DNA of 64,000 bases from Paralvinella palmiformis (GCA_025642065.1 JAODUP010000220.1:62001-126000); one strand, 5' to 3'; shown: positions 35,391 to 47,900, numbered from the stretch's first letter. Numbers and translations: made by a program. The notes: a model not told the origin generated them from the letters alone.

Positions 35391-38300
35391 GGAACAAAGA
35401 CCAACATATATTTCCTTTTATTTATATAGAAGTAGTATATCACTGAACCTCCCCAACAGTTTTCTTAGAAGGAGTTTCCTGTCATGTTAAACCATTTGTG
35501 AAGCAACATCTTTGATTGTCTATTAGTATTACCTGAACTATATTATTATTTTATTTTCGAAATTCTACAATAACCTATGCATGTCTTGTTTGATTAAAGG
35601 GGAATAAGCAGAATTTTGGTAACAAAAGCTTTTGTGATTTATATATGATATTTTTTTAATGTATCAGATTTGCTACCAAACCATCAAAAGAAAGGGAATT
35701 TTTCTCTGAATCGGTGTTTGTGTTTTGATAAGTATCTAGACACCATTTAAAACGTTGTACTGATGAGCATTAATGAACATAAATGACCATTAGTACAGTT
35801 AGCTTCATTTATGGTAAAACCCTTTATTTCTGCCTTAATTGGTTTCCTAAATATTGTTCTTTTTTACACTCCCCATCAGTGACTTATAACTTTTTATGTG
35901 TTTGTGGACATGCTATTGACTTTACACTCATGCTTTTTTTTGCGATTACCTAAGACAATGTAACATGTGAAATTTAAATTCCCTATAACCATAAACAAAA
36001 AATCAGAAATCAAATATGTGCTAGCACGTAAAAAACATTGATCAAGAAGGAGAACAAATATTTATTTCTCTAACTTTGTGGTGGGCTTATTGTGTGATTC
36101 TTGTAATTGTAGTTCTGTACTAATACAATATTTTATATAGATTATTTTTGTGTGCTTTTTTAACAGTTAGTTCATATGAACCTATTGTTAGGTGAACTTA
36201 CAGAAGTACTGTATTAGGTGTGTGCGTGTCTACGTGTTACACACAAATACACACTTTGTTTTACAGAGAAGCTTGAAAACATAAAGATTGAGGTGCCTGA
36301 AGTTACCCAGACAGAAGTTGGCCAGAAACAAAAACTTCACGTAATATTGGAGGAGATCAATCATATCTTACCAAATGCGTGGAATACGGACAAGTGGAAT
36401 GTAGATAGTAAGTTTGTATTGTAAATAGACATTAATAGGAAGACTGAACAATTGACATTGGTCCTCCAAATTCACATTTTAGTTTTTGCAATAATATCAA
36501 CTCTGGTGCATCTGGAATTAAATTTTTAATTTAATTTAAAACCCATGGAAATGATCAATTCTGTTTATAAGTGTACCCTTATGAAAATGGATCTTGTCAA
36601 CAGTTTCAAGCTGGCAGTGACACTTGTTTCCACTTATAACGTAATTTGCTAAGGCCAGTCTTAAAAAATATTGGTTGTGAGTTACATGGCCAAAACAAAT
36701 GTATATGGTAGGTAGGAATTATTTGTTTTTAATATATTTTTTATAGATTGTCTAGTGGAATATATTGTTTATGAAGCATTTTTCATTGAACCACACACAT
36801 GCCAGTGGTGATTCAGACTAGATAGATATCATACAACTTACAAGCCTGTTTCAGATATAGACTCACTCAATTCAACTAATATTTTCAAGTTTTTCAGAGT
36901 CTACTAACAATTCACAATCATCACATAAAGCACAACTTGCCCTTGTTTTGGACCTTCAAAGTTCTGTGACCAGATATTGTCTGGGATATCCCCCCCCCCC
37001 CCCAACCTGTCAGGCGTATCTCTCTTAATGATAGTTAGCTTTCGTTCATCCATCTTGTGGTGAATATGATAATGTGTTGAACCATTTGAAGTATTTGAAT
37101 AAAGCAGACTACAAAATTTGTTGCATGTGATAAAAAAATTGTTTCATTCAAGGTCATTCATTCTGATAAGGAAAACATAAATCCACCAGTATTGCTTGCT
37201 ATTGTTATAAGTACCCCAAGTACCTTCTCTGAGTAGCTACTTGGAATACCTACTCTGAGTACAGGGCTCAACATTAAAGGTTATCCGCCTGTCCGGGACA
37301 ACCAAACTACATAATCGGACAAGTAAAACCACATGCTTGGTTGTCCGCTGTGTCAAGTCGTATTTTTGATGGTTCTTAGTGACTGAAAATCATAAAAAAT
37401 AAGTTTTCCTTAGAATGATTTTCCGCTGTTTTGGAGCTCTTCACAGTGGAAAAAGTATCATTGTTTAAAACACCCATGCCGATACTACATCAACGGTCAC
37501 TAAAAAGGACAGTTCTCGGTTGTAGGCTGGATTTTGGACCGATTTTTAGCAGAAAACGGATCATGATAAAAGACAAATATTTATCAGCCGATAGTTTCCT
37601 GATCTGAAATAATGCTAAAATCTGCTGCTGTAACCATTTCAGATGTCATAGTTATAAATATTTACTAGTGTTCCAGCTAGGCCATTACACAGTGGTGCAA
37701 CGCCCTGCCCCTATTTAACTGCACCCTGTACGTTTTATTTTGCGCCCTGTGTATTTATAGGGCACCCGGTGTTATTGGCAATTATTATACTGTCACAAGC
37801 TCCATTTCATGAATATTAACTAAATGCCAAAGTTAACTAAAAAACTGAATTAAAATGGTGTGCCCTCAAAAATATCTTTCACAAGTAAAAGTGCCCTCCA
37901 TCTGCCAACTGCACCCTGTACTTTTCAAAACCTAACTGGAACACTGTTTACTGAATATAAGAACCATGCTTGAAGGATGGGGGAGATTTTGGTAAGCTGG
38001 TGATCTTGGCTGATAAATAACCATTTACATTATGATGGTCACGTGACTCAAATACTCACTCCTGATTGACCAGATGTCTTTGTTTACAGTAAATGAAAGC
38101 ACATGGTCTTGTTTATATGGTGGAGTTCTGTCCCTTTCCTGTTTATTTGTTTGATCACTGTGTTTTTTCCCCATTTTATGTTACTATTATGACATAAATA
38201 TGGATTAATTATATTAATAATAATAATAATGGCTGAAATGGCAGTTTTTAACATGGCTGGCAACCTCAATAAATGAGACGCATATGGTCTGTTATTTATA

Positions 38301-40193
38301 GCTTCCCCACGGAGACTAATTCTAAATAAATTTAGAATTTAGAGTAGATGGTATGTTCGGTGGAGAAAACATTGCCAGTTGCCTGGCTGGATGAAAAACT
38401 CCTCTTAATATATTGCCACGGCTGAGGCCCGAACCAACGACCTCCTGCACAGAATGACCATAGCCATAGATAAATAGTCTCATACTCTACCCATGTGGCC
38501 AAAGAGGCGGTTATCATGTTAACTGTTTTCATACTTTGCTAGAGGAATTATATCCAGTTTTTGGTAACTTAATTGTGTTTCTTCCTTGATCCTCTGTGTA
38601 TGAATTATTATGTACTGTCTTTGTTTGTTATTTTGTGCTTTATTTTATATTTAAACAACAATGGGCTTCCCTTATCACCTCAACAGTCATAAGAAGAATA
38701 TTCCTGGCCAGATTGTGGACATGACCAATAATTTACTACTGGATGAACTGTTGATTATTATATATTTGTATTGTGTTAGAGTGTGGATCAGTAAAACCAC
38801 AAACACATAATTATTGTCTTTATCGCCTTCGTGGTCTAATTGGTAAGGCGTTGGACCACAGATCACTACCACCTGAGTTCGAATCTCAGCCTGGGCATAG
38901 CTGATTTTCATCTTTGACTTCACTTCATTACCTTTAGAGGTCACTCGCCCCATTTGGCCTACCATGTGCACAAAAGTGGCTGTCAAACATCAGTCATACA
39001 CAAATTTACGATCTGGTGTTCTCCGTCGATTCCAGCACAGTTTTAATAGCAAAATATGGTTTTAATAGCATAAAATTTTGTTTGTAAGAAATAAGAAATT
39101 TGGTTGGACTAATTCAGGCCGTGAGTTCTTAGCATGTTTTACTGAGACCCGATGCTAATAACCGTCTACGTGATGAGACTCGGCTGCTATTTTACAGTAC
39201 GATTTAGTAATTATGGAAATGATTCAAGATGTCATAATTCCAGAAAAGAAAACTGCGAAGGGTCGTTCTGTATCGCAAAAGGAATACGAAGTGAAAAAGA
39301 AATGAAATTGTATTGCTAAGTGGACATTTGAATTTCCGGGGCTGTTTCCTGATAAGGCAGCCGATGAAATGTTCTGCAAAACCTGTAGCTAAGGGTGTAC
39401 CTACTAAGGTCAACCTGGCCCATCAAATTCAATTCTGGAATTGAATTAACCCCCATCTCTGCACTTAATAGTATAGCTCTAATTCTATCATTTTATTGTT
39501 TGTCTTAAATTGGCAAAGAAATATTAAAAATTTAGAATGATATGAGATGAATATTTATCATTGTGTCTTAATGGAGTATCATTTCTGGAATGTGAGAAAG
39601 AAGTTTGTTATTTTAATGGATAAAAGAAATTAAAGTTTAAAAAATTCAGAATGATAATTAGATTATTTAAATAATTATTATTTATTATATCTGTGATATG
39701 TTAATTTATTCAGTGCTGTAGTTGGTATGTTATTTCATAATATTTTGTCCTGAATTGTAAAGTTCCAAATTCTTGTGTCTCATTATCTGATTATAATTTT
39801 TAAATATGTTTTGAATATTTGTTTAGGTTGTACACATTTTCTGTATTTATTTAACTGTAGACATCTGAGTGGTATGACACCTTAGTGTTGCCTGTACCTG
39901 CGAGATCTTTCATCCACCAGTAAAAGGGTTTTGCCTGAGGAATCTTATTCTCTAGAGATTAGCCTCTTGGCCATGTGCAACCAACATAATTGTTAAAAAA
40001 AAAGTATTTACCGTATATAATAAATTCATATTAATTCTGTGTAATTTTCAGGTATTCATGGTAAGAATTTGGTGGCAATTCTTCACCTAATGATAGCATT
40101 GGCTAGGCATTACAAGGCTCCAATTAGATTGCCTTCAAATGTCAAGGTCAACATGATCATTGTCAAGGTAATCATGTGTGTGTCTATGTGGGT

Positions 40194-40251
<58 letters not shown>

Positions 40252-43200
40252 GTGTGTGTGTGTGTGTGTGTATTTTATCTGAATATTTTCTTTTATTTAC
40301 AGAAACAAGGTGATGTTTTATTGCCAAGAACCATTATTGTAGAATTGACGGGAAAGGAAGAGTAAGTTATTTATGTCTGTCTAATTTTGAAAAAGTACTT
40401 TATTTGGATATCGTTTAGAGTATTAATTAGTCTATTTTATTAATTAGTCTATAGCTTTTTAATAACCATTCCTACTTGTGATTTATTTACTTATGGTAAA
40501 AAATTTTTTTAAAATTAAAAATTTAATTTTTTCCACCAACCCCCGTTGGGATAGTTTTTTGGAGAAGTAAAACTTTTGGGAAATGAGGAGTGAGTCAAAC
40601 TGGTTTCTCTTGCAAAAGTCATGTTTTATCCCCACTTTATTAGTCTCAGATTGTCCTAAAATGGCACAAACCCATATTTTTCCCTCACTTCCCGTGTACA
40701 TCTGGCTGACTTCACTCTGTCACTTCCTTTCCTGCTTTTCATGATTTTTTTTTCAAGGTGTCACAGAATACTCTAGATTTGTGTCACAGTCTCATATCAC
40801 ACTGCTAAAACATACCTTTCCCATACCAAAGATTGAGATTCATATTTAAAAAATTTTCTTTCTAATCTTGGTATCTGACAAGTCAATGATAATAGTGATA
40901 CAATCACATGGCTGTGATATTTGATCCTTCATCAAATATAACTGTTTTTAATATACTGGCATAGAGTAATTACAGGCAAAATGTCACATGTTATTTATTA
41001 TAAAACTATTGGTTTATTCAGCAACTGAAATTAATTTGTGTATTCCATAGTCTTGTTGGTATCTGAGTTGGACTGTTGCTTCCAAGACCAGTATCAGTCT
41101 GTTGCTTGCAATATTTAATACTAGAGAAGGCTTGGTAATGAGTAAGAATTTATATTCTTATAAAGTATTTGACCACGCAATAAATATTATAAAGTTTACT
41201 GTTGTTGAGAAGTTATGTTTTCTTCACATGGAGACTATTTGTTTCCAGGTCTGCGCATCTTTCAAGGGATACTGTTTAGGTGTTTGGACTTGGAATCTAG
41301 CATTTAAATAACCATAGTGGACATATTATGGTCTTAATGCATTATAAGTACTCCTGGTACAGGGATAGTAACATTGTTTCACATCCTGAGCATTGTGTTG
41401 TACACTTATTTCATGGAATGTAAATCACTTCAGTCAAATATGAGAGTAGAATCATCTATCCTACGTCTACATATAACCAGTATATGCTATGACATTCAAG
41501 GTTAGGTTTAGTCTGCTTGTCATAAATCACATTATAAGCATATAGTTTGTACAACTGTCCACTGCACAAACTGACATTTGAAGGTAGTTGCAGAAATGTA
41601 TATGGTTTACATAATGTTGTTATAATTTTTCCAGTACTTCTTTATGGAAATTATGGAAAACAATGTATGAATTGAAAGCACATCTGCCACTTGTGGTGTT
41701 TTTCTGGGATAAATAATATTTCTCATGATATAGTTCAGTGGGTCATATTAGATGTCTGTCATCTATGTCAAACCCCCTGGTTTTACGTCATCAATATGAT
41801 GATGTTTTATGTTATAAAATTATTTTAATCTGGAGGGGGGGATGATAATAATATAGTTGAAGATCATCCTGTGGTGTCTTTCTGTGTTTTAAAAAGAGTG
41901 CTCTCGGAGATCTTTAAATGTGTTCTCAAGATCCAAGGTTCCATCATGACACCAGCTGATCCCCAAACCAGATTATATGATTGAGCACTTTTTCTCATAA
42001 TGGTTATGCATTATACCTAAGTCAATAGTGGCCAATAATAACAACTTACTGTATATACTCGTTTATTAGTCGAACCGGCAGATAAGTCGAGGTCAGTTTT
42101 TGACCCTGTAATTCTTTCCTCGGGCATATGCTCACTGTATAAGTCGAGGATCCACTTCTGAAGTATTTATTGACTTGCCAGTTTTGAAAGAATTTTCTGT
42201 CTAATAATATGATTAAAATCCCTCAAAATCAGAATCCATCTTGTTAGAAATACCACACTTTAAGTAGGACTTGTGCATCATTTCTATGGGAATATGCTCA
42301 CATGTGGTTTTAACTCACCGGATAACCACGAGAATCGATGGTCTCTTTATTTTACCAGCAAATTATAGTGGTTTATTGCCCTCTGTCATCCAGTCATTCT
42401 ATAATCAGTGTAAGTCACCCTTAAATGGCTTGTTCAGGCATACCGGCTCCAGTAGTAACCTACACCCTCTAAGTAATCTAAACCATTTATATCAGCTTTG
42501 ATGTTATAATTAACAAACAAACATGTCACACCAAACACACCTGATTGTAACTTCAACTGGCAAGCATTATTAATTAATTGTTTCACAGCAACTAGCGAGC
42601 TAGCTTTCCAATGTGAGCAGTGATTTTTATTGTATAGCTAATCATCCGGAGCTACTGGTAGGTAACAGTGTGTGACTATCAAGTATTGTTACATAAAGAC
42701 CGGCATAGGTTTAGGAAATCAAAATAACAGTTTGGTGAAAATTAATTGTTATTTATTGAATAATATGGATTAGTAGGCAACAGTGTGACGATTTTGTTCC
42801 GACTCTGGCTCTTATTGGGTTGAATCCTATAGTGTTGTGTGTTAAGGATGGTGGAACACATCTTTCCTTCAGCTGGTGGGAAATATGACACGTGTATAAG
42901 TTGAGGTGCTCCTGAGAACTCCCTTTTCCCTCCCCAGGAGTATATACGGTATATGAAACAACCTTCAGAATTGTGACATACTGTAAAGGGTATTCCTCAA
43001 AGCTAGCCAGCTCCTGATTGGTCAGTATATCTCCACCATTGACAGAGTATATCTGAATATTGTAAATAGGTTCAGTGAGGAAAGTTTGTATGCTGTTATA
43101 ACTCAGTTAGATATCTACTAATAATATAGTAGATTGATCTGATTTTTGTTAATATCGCATAAGACAAGATGAAAATATTAGTTAGCCTTTATATCAAATT

Positions 43201-46012
43201 GATATATTTTAACTTCTGTTTTGGGACATGCAATTGTTTACAAAATGACCCACACTCAGATAGCTGTAATCTTTCACTTATCTGTCTGTTATCCTTATTT
43301 TATTCACAAAATTTTCTTTCCGGATGGATATTTAGACAATCTGTACATAGATGTATCATTAATTATAATTTTGTTGTTTATGAGTTTGTTTATTTGTAAT
43401 AAAGATGTGTTCAATGAAAATGGCAAATATAAGATGTCATAGCTGTAGACCTTTTCAGACCAACTTACACTCACCAACTAGCAACAGTCAGATGAACTAC
43501 TGATGTAGAGTAGAAAAATGTAGAAGGCTGTTGGTATAATGGCATTTCACTGATAAGCGGTGCTCAGAACATCCATAATATTGTTTTAATAATAAGTCTT
43601 GTTCACAGGCAGGAACAAGGGTATGATTCTCAAGGTATTACTCTGACATATGAGACTATTGATTCAGACAGAACTCACATACGTTTAGATATTTTTTTTA
43701 ACATATCAGATAACAAATTGCACCCCAAACCATGTGTTTATAAAACGAAAGTAAAAGAAGCCAGTGGATAACTTGATTGTTATATTTCATATTAACCAAA
43801 ATATATATTGACTGAAGCTCTGTGTGTGTGTGTTTTTGTGTGTGAAGATTCACATTTTTCTCTAATTTAAAGAGTACTGGAGCATATTTTCTTAAAGTTC
43901 TTAACATTCACAGTTCAATCATTGAACAATTCTAGTTAAGTTTCATATTTGCACATCTGAATGTCCCATGTTGGCAAAGATACTTTATTACACTGATATT
44001 ATTATTTAGCTAGTATGAGCCAACAAATTATATTTATAGTAATTATAGCGATATGTATATGAATCATAAGTACATTACTAGTAATAATATTAAAGTGATA
44101 TAATTATAGATTGACTTCTTATTCCTCTTTGATAAATTTATTACTTATTCTGTCAGTATTAATTTCAATCAAAATTAATTTCTGTCTCTCAGATAATAAA
44201 TGTTATTATTCAAAAATAATTTCTGTTATTACTCAACAATAATTTCTATTATTACAGAACGTGATGCCTTTGACACACTAGTAAGCCATGCTCCAGACAA
44301 GCTTAATGTTGTCAAAACAGTAAGTAATCCTGTCTATTTATGAATTAATAGTGTGAGTGTGTACTTGATATAACTATATCATTTCATGATAATATATTAT
44401 TTTCTACTAATTCTTCATAATAATATCTTTTTCAGTCTCTGATTAATTTTGTCAACAAACACCTGAACAAAGTTAACCTTGAAGTAACAGATCTGGATAC
44501 ACAGGTAATCTAAGGATTAGATGTGTTTTGTAAGAGGTTTGTGTCTTATATACATTATTCCAAATCTGGATTGTCATATTTATTCTCAGCATCATCCAGT
44601 AATGCTTAACCTTTCTGACTGTATTAATTATAAATATTAGCTAGTTTTAAACCATTTCAGTTATTCTCTGACTCCTCACATATCCTTAGATATGCTCATT
44701 AATTTAATTTTTCATTAGCACAATATGTTAAGTGGAATTTTGGCTAAATATGCCATATGTTTATTACCGTAAATACTTGTGTATTAGTCGACCCATCAGA
44801 TAAATCGAGGTCATTTTTTACCCTGTAATCCTTTCCTCAGGCATATGCCCACAGTGTAAGTCAAGGTCAATCTCTGAAGTATTGGCTTGCCAGTTTTTAA
44901 AGAAATTTCTGTTTTAATATCATTAAAATCCCTCAAAATCAGAATGATTCTCTTCACCCGTGAAAAATCTGATCCAGCCATATCCAGCCACATCCTCAGT
45001 TTCAGCAACACCTTCACCAAGAAAATCTTTATACAGGGCATCATCTTTTGTTCCTCCATCTTGTTAGAAATACCACACTTTAAGAATGACCATTTGTTCC
45101 GAAATATGCTCCCATGCGGTTTTCACCCACTTGATAACCAGAGGAATAGACAGCCTCTTTAGGTTACCAGCAGCTGTCATTTAATGGCTAATCATTCCAT
45201 AGTTTCCATCTTTCACCCGTCAATGACTTGTTCAGGGATACATCCAATGGCTGCAGTGGTGACGTACACCCTCCGGTACGATGGCCTGCGTGGATAGCTT
45301 TTAGATACAGATTTTGCTCCTAAGCTCTGCAATAGGATAAAAAACTTGTCAATAACTACCTTTGATTTCGATTCGTAATTGCTTTGATGATATATTTAAT
45401 AAATAAACTTATCACAGTCCCATCTACCAGTAAACAATCATGAGCAGTGATTTCTATTGTATCACTAATCATCTGGTGGTAACGGAGCATGACTATCAAG
45501 TATTATTATGTAAAGACCAGCATGGTTGACAAATCTTATATCTAAAATTAATCATTGGCCATGTAATTATAATGAGTAACAATGACGTAATAAAAAATAG
45601 TGAATCCAATACTCAGCAGTTCCATGATGCATTAATCATTTTTTGCTTATAAAAAATAAAATTAAGATGAAATTAAAAGACACTAGTTAATATTTATTGT
45701 ACTAGTTTGGTGAAAATTAATCATTATTCATTGAATAATGATTGATTAGTAGGCAGCAATATGGCAATTTTGTTCCGACTCTGGCTGTTATTCTGTTAAA
45801 TCCTATAGTGTTGTGTGTCAAAGATTGCCGAAAACATCTTTCCTTCAGCTGGTAGGAAATATCCCTTTTCCCTCCTAAAATAATTGACTTAACCACGAGT
45901 ATTTATGGTATATCACAAAAGTCACAATCACAAAAGTAACCTATTTTCCGAAAATATAGTTTACAGATAATACATGTTACATCTGGCAAAGTTTTCAGAG
46001 GTTAAATTAACC

Positions 46013-46057
<45 letters not shown>

Positions 46058-46264
46058 CTACTTAAATTTGCAGAAAGTAGGATTGACTTTATTAAAAAAA
46101 TTACTTGTTGTACACATTATTGTTAAATAAACACTATATAGACGATATTGTATTTGTTTCAGTTCCATGATGGTGTCTATCTAGTGTTACTGATGGGTCT
46201 TTTAGAGGGTTACTTTGTGCCTTTATACAACTTTCATCTGACAACAACATCGTTTGAAGAAATG
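29395..46264 (+). CDS. parvin: Parvin (actopaxin family), 11 coding exons, 3' end not in window
   Basis: Parvins link integrin-linked kinase and paxillin to F-actin in the ILK-PINCH-parvin complex. Exons: 29395-29503, 33186-33275, 33757-33827, 34730-34832, 36267-36407, 40052-40167, 40303-40361, 43609-43634, 44258-44319, 44436-44504, 46163-46264. They give 948 nt in frame (316 codons). The N-terminus starts MATS and contains GGTLARRKKTKE, as in human alpha-parvin. CH1 is about residues 88-200 (LLDWIND, RIIVKDLEEDLFDGQ, KWNVDS, LVAILHL, APIRLP). CH2 begins near residue 245 (RDAFDTLVSHAPDKLNVV, FVNKHLNKVNLEVT, FHDGVYLVLLMGLLEGYFVP). It breaks off after SFEEM, about 50 residues short of the family C-terminus (FAFELM...DLKSTLRVLYNLF). 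That segment was sought to 64000 and not found. Human has alpha, beta and gamma forms; this resembles alpha/beta. Confidence 0.92.
29571..29683. repeat. Foldback hairpin in parvin intron 1, with CTAG/AGATCT-rich flank
   Basis: Outer arms 29571-29584 (TAAACTCACCACAC) and 29670-29683 are perfect reverse complements. Inner arms 29609-29619 (CTACCGTACTA) and 29658-29668 are as well. The loop and the following 150 bp are saturated with CTAG and AGATCT words. This GC-richer block is unlike the AT-rich surroundings. Confidence 0.8.
29920..30923. mobile_element. ~1.0-kb DNA element with imperfect TIRs and TCGGACAC sub-repeats
   Basis: The left end AGAGTAGATATGGCAGTTTT (then CGGACACT) matches the reverse complement of the right end, AGAGTAGACGTTGTTATTTT (then CAGACACT), at 21 of 28 positions. 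Inside, the motif TTCGGACACYT recurs near 30113, 30135 and 30515 (and inverted near 30482). No transposase frame was seen. It sits in parvin intron 1. Confidence 0.65.
31476..31560 (+). mobile_element. TIR-family relative, one end only
   Basis: AACTGTATATACTTGTGTTT and a following GTGTCTTATACGCGGGTCAG segment resemble the terminal region of the TIR elements at 1480 and 42047. The opposite terminus was not located, so the element is either truncated or diverged. Confidence 0.45.
33489..33539. repeat. (AT)n microsatellite
   Basis: A run of about 25 AT units with one G interruption in parvin intron 2. Confidence 0.95.
35359..35388. repeat. (TA)n microsatellite
   Basis: About 15 TA units in parvin intron 4. 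Confidence 0.95.
38385..38515 (-). mobile_element. tRNA-derived SINE head, inverted
   Basis: The reverse complement shows an A-box-like TTGGCCACATGGGTAGAGTA and a B-box-like GTTGGTTCGGGCCTC, separated by a tRNA-like spacing with an expanded middle. It is not a functional tRNA. Boundaries approximate. Confidence 0.5.
38825..38998 (+). mobile_element. tRNA-derived SINE (group A), with tRNA-like head and body
   Basis: The head (38825-38898) has A-box TGGTCTAATTGG and B-box GAGTTCGAATCTC. The 5' GCCTTCG cannot pair with the 3' end, so it is not a working tRNA. The body, GACTTCACTTCATTACCTTT through GGCCTACCATGTGCACAAAA, is shared with 9138, 20685, 50805 and 58991. This is the most complete copy and defines the family here. 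Confidence 0.8.
40194..40272. repeat. (TC)n-(TG)n microsatellite beside the parvin exon 6 donor
   Basis: About 27 TC units followed by about 11 TG units, starting 26 bp after the exon 6 splice donor and ending 30 bp before exon 7. They fill most of the 135-bp intron 6. The long pyrimidine run lies within the region where the branch point and polypyrimidine tract would sit. Confidence 0.95.
42047..42951. mobile_element. 905-bp TIR DNA element (copy A)
   Basis: It begins TACTGTATATACTCG and ends with the inverted form (GGAGTATATACGGTA). The interior matches the copy at 44765-45910 in blocks, such as CCCTCAAAATCAGAAT, TTGTTAGAAATACCACACTT, CATCTTTCCTTCAGCTGG and TTTTGTTCCGACTCTGGCT. Located in parvin intron 7. 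No transposase recognised. Starts and ends in TA, consistent with TA target duplication. Confidence 0.75.
43609..43634 (+). other. Parvin 26-nt microexon (exon 8)
   Basis: Exon 7 ends in phase 2, but exon 9 at 44258 needs phase 1, because direct joining gives an immediate stop. An insert of length 2 modulo 3 is therefore required. This exon, between TTGTTCACAG and GTATTA, repairs the frame and adds QEQGYDSQ between GKEE and ERDAFD. Human alpha-parvin has a comparable short linker here. A nested 8-nt choice (43613-43620, acceptor GCAG, donor GTATGA) would also keep frame. Confidence 0.65.
44765..45910. mobile_element. 1146-bp TIR DNA element (copy B)
   Basis: The left end TACCGTAAATACTTGTG and right end CACGAGTATTTATGGTA are imperfect inverted repeats. 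The interior aligns in blocks with 42047-42951 but carries extra sequence, including a segment around 44948-45060 missing from copy A. Two short complementary open frames inside it are likely noise. In parvin intron 10. Confidence 0.75.
46015..46054. repeat. (AT)n microsatellite
   Basis: About 20 AT units, 109 bp upstream of parvin exon 11. Confidence 0.95.
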
Positions 46265-46358
46265 GTGAGTGTCTTCTTTGTTGACTGTTCTCATGTGATA
46301 CAAGTTTAAAAACTGTGCATGGCGCACACTTTAAACCTTTCTGGTGAGATAGTTATGT

Positions 46359-46363
<5 letters not shown>

Positions 46364-46398
<35 letters not shown>
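46364..46398. repeat. (TA)n microsatellite
   Basis: About 17 TA units 100 bp after parvin exon 11. Confidence 0.95.
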
Positions 46399-46400
<2 letters not shown>

Positions 46401-47379
46401 GACTTGATAGTAATGCTGACTATGAAACAGGTGACTCATGTTATAATTATAAATTATAATTAAACAGGTTTACATTGCTTATGTCTTCTGGTGAGAATCA
46501 TACTCTTCTGAAAAATTAAATTTTATGTATATAGACTATATACTAGTTTAAAAGTCATGCTACGAGCAGACTTTAAAACTAATTTTACTGAGTAATTTTA
46601 CTTTTGTAATTATTATTATTTTTTTTAGCACACAGACAAACAATTGATTTATATGTAGATATGACTGAGTTACCATGAGATGTCATTATCATTAAGCTGG
46701 TGTCTGTAACAATAGGAAGCAGTTTTACACTAAATGTTACTTCATACTGATGTGGGAGCTGAGGAAATTTAACAATTTAGATATCAGATGGACCTTTTCT
46801 ATTATAATTAGAAGCCTCGTGTTCTGTTTTAGTAAGATTGGTCAGTTTTCTCAGTACACCAATGTATGTCACTAAATTTGCTAATATAGAAGAAAGGCTA
46901 TTTTTATACTATACCCAGCCCCAGGCATGATCGGTACCTGGCTAAACAACAAAAATCACTCAAAGTGAAAGAAGTAAAGAGAAAAAAATCCTTTTATAAG
47001 GGTGTATTTATTGTTTCAATAAGAAAATTACAAATAATTCTGCAGATGGAACTACAATATCATTATCACTGTTGTTGTGGAGTTTCCAGTAAAAATTATA
47101 CTCATAAAAAAGTCACAAACATATGAAATCAAGACATGTTTGTTATAAGGTGATCCATATATTTACTATTACAAAACATTTCATTACCGCTATTTTCCAG
47201 TCAGTATAACTCTTCACTAGTATACCTATCTGGTGGAGACTTTTTACAATTTAAGAAAGATCATTTTTGCTCTATTATATCCTATGAGAGAAATGATATT
47301 CCGTAGAAAATCGTTAGAACAATCAGAATAACACTAATTTATGTGTATAAATTCCATAAACCATTCAAACTTGCAGCAA

Positions 47380-47900
47380 AATTATCCCATCAAACATATA
47401 TAAAGCTTCTCCAAACTTTTAGTATTTTTAGTGAGCTCCGGTGGCCTAGCAGTTAAGCACCCGGCACTTGGTGCCAATGGTCACAGGTTCAAACCCCGTA
47501 AGAGGTCGAATATTTCCAGGGATTACTTTCTCGGCTCACAACATAGTGGGTGGATGACCACGTTAAATGGCGCTGCCGTCTCCACTGAATTATTTAAAAT
47601 AAAGGGGGATGTTAAAAATCCTCTGAGGACGTGAAACACTTTGGCAGTGACCACCCTCAGGGTATTTCGGCTCCATCTTTCCGTACTGCTCCCCTGTGAG
47701 TGGTGGGGGAGGAGGTTTCTCAAGCACTCCAACATAGAGGCTGTGCTGATTAAACGACAGCCAGGGATTCTCCCCCCCCCCCCCCCGACCAACAAAACCT
47801 AAACCTAACCTTAGTATTTTTAATAGTAAGTCTGTCTTTTGGTTTATTTGACGTCTTTCCAACCAAAATAGGACAAGCTATGAATAATACTGTAAAAGTT
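47380..47900 (+). repeat. Dispersed repeat copy 1, interrupted by a SINE
   Basis: The flanks of the SINE at 47431-47810 form one continuous sequence that matches 52185-52400: TCTCCAAACTTTTAG, then AATAGTAAGTCTRTCTTTTG, then CTTTCCAACCAAAATRGGAC. Relative to the second copy it lacks about 90 bp after TTTTGGTTTA. Class unknown. Confidence 0.75.
47431..47810 (+). mobile_element. 380-bp tRNA-derived SINE (group C) with a 12-bp target-site duplication
   Basis: The tRNA-like head has A-box GTGGCCTAGCAGTTAAGC and B-box GGTTCAAACCCC. The body runs to a C-rich stretch and ends AAAACCTAAACCTAACC. Perfect 12-bp direct repeats TTAGTATTTTTA flank it at 47419-47430 and 47811-47822. The uninterrupted site exists in the paralogous repeat at about 52217-52228, confirming the insertion limits. 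Open frames on both strands here are SINE noise. Confidence 0.85.

Larger units (their letters stand above)
36408..40051. other. Parvin intron 5, repeat-rich, no embedded gene
   Basis: A 3.6-kb intron. It contains a 13-base C run near 36991, an ancient repeat with GCACCCTGTAC and CCAGCTAGGCCATTAC words near 37670-37940, an inverted tRNA-like SINE at 38385-38515 and a full SINE at 38825-38998. A SINE-body fragment may lie near 39940. No supported exon. Confidence 0.6.

Noticed and set aside
38825..38898. Functional tRNA gene
   Set aside because: A and B boxes are good, but the 5' and 3' ends do not pair as an acceptor stem, and a shared SINE body follows.
46468..46490. Possible parvin exon 12 (between AACAG and GTGAGA)
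   Set aside because: It would encode VYIAYVF, which does not match the conserved NVxFAFELM segment expected next.
47523..47862. Minus-strand 90-residue open frames
   Set aside because: They lie within the SINE inserted at 47431-47810 and its flank.
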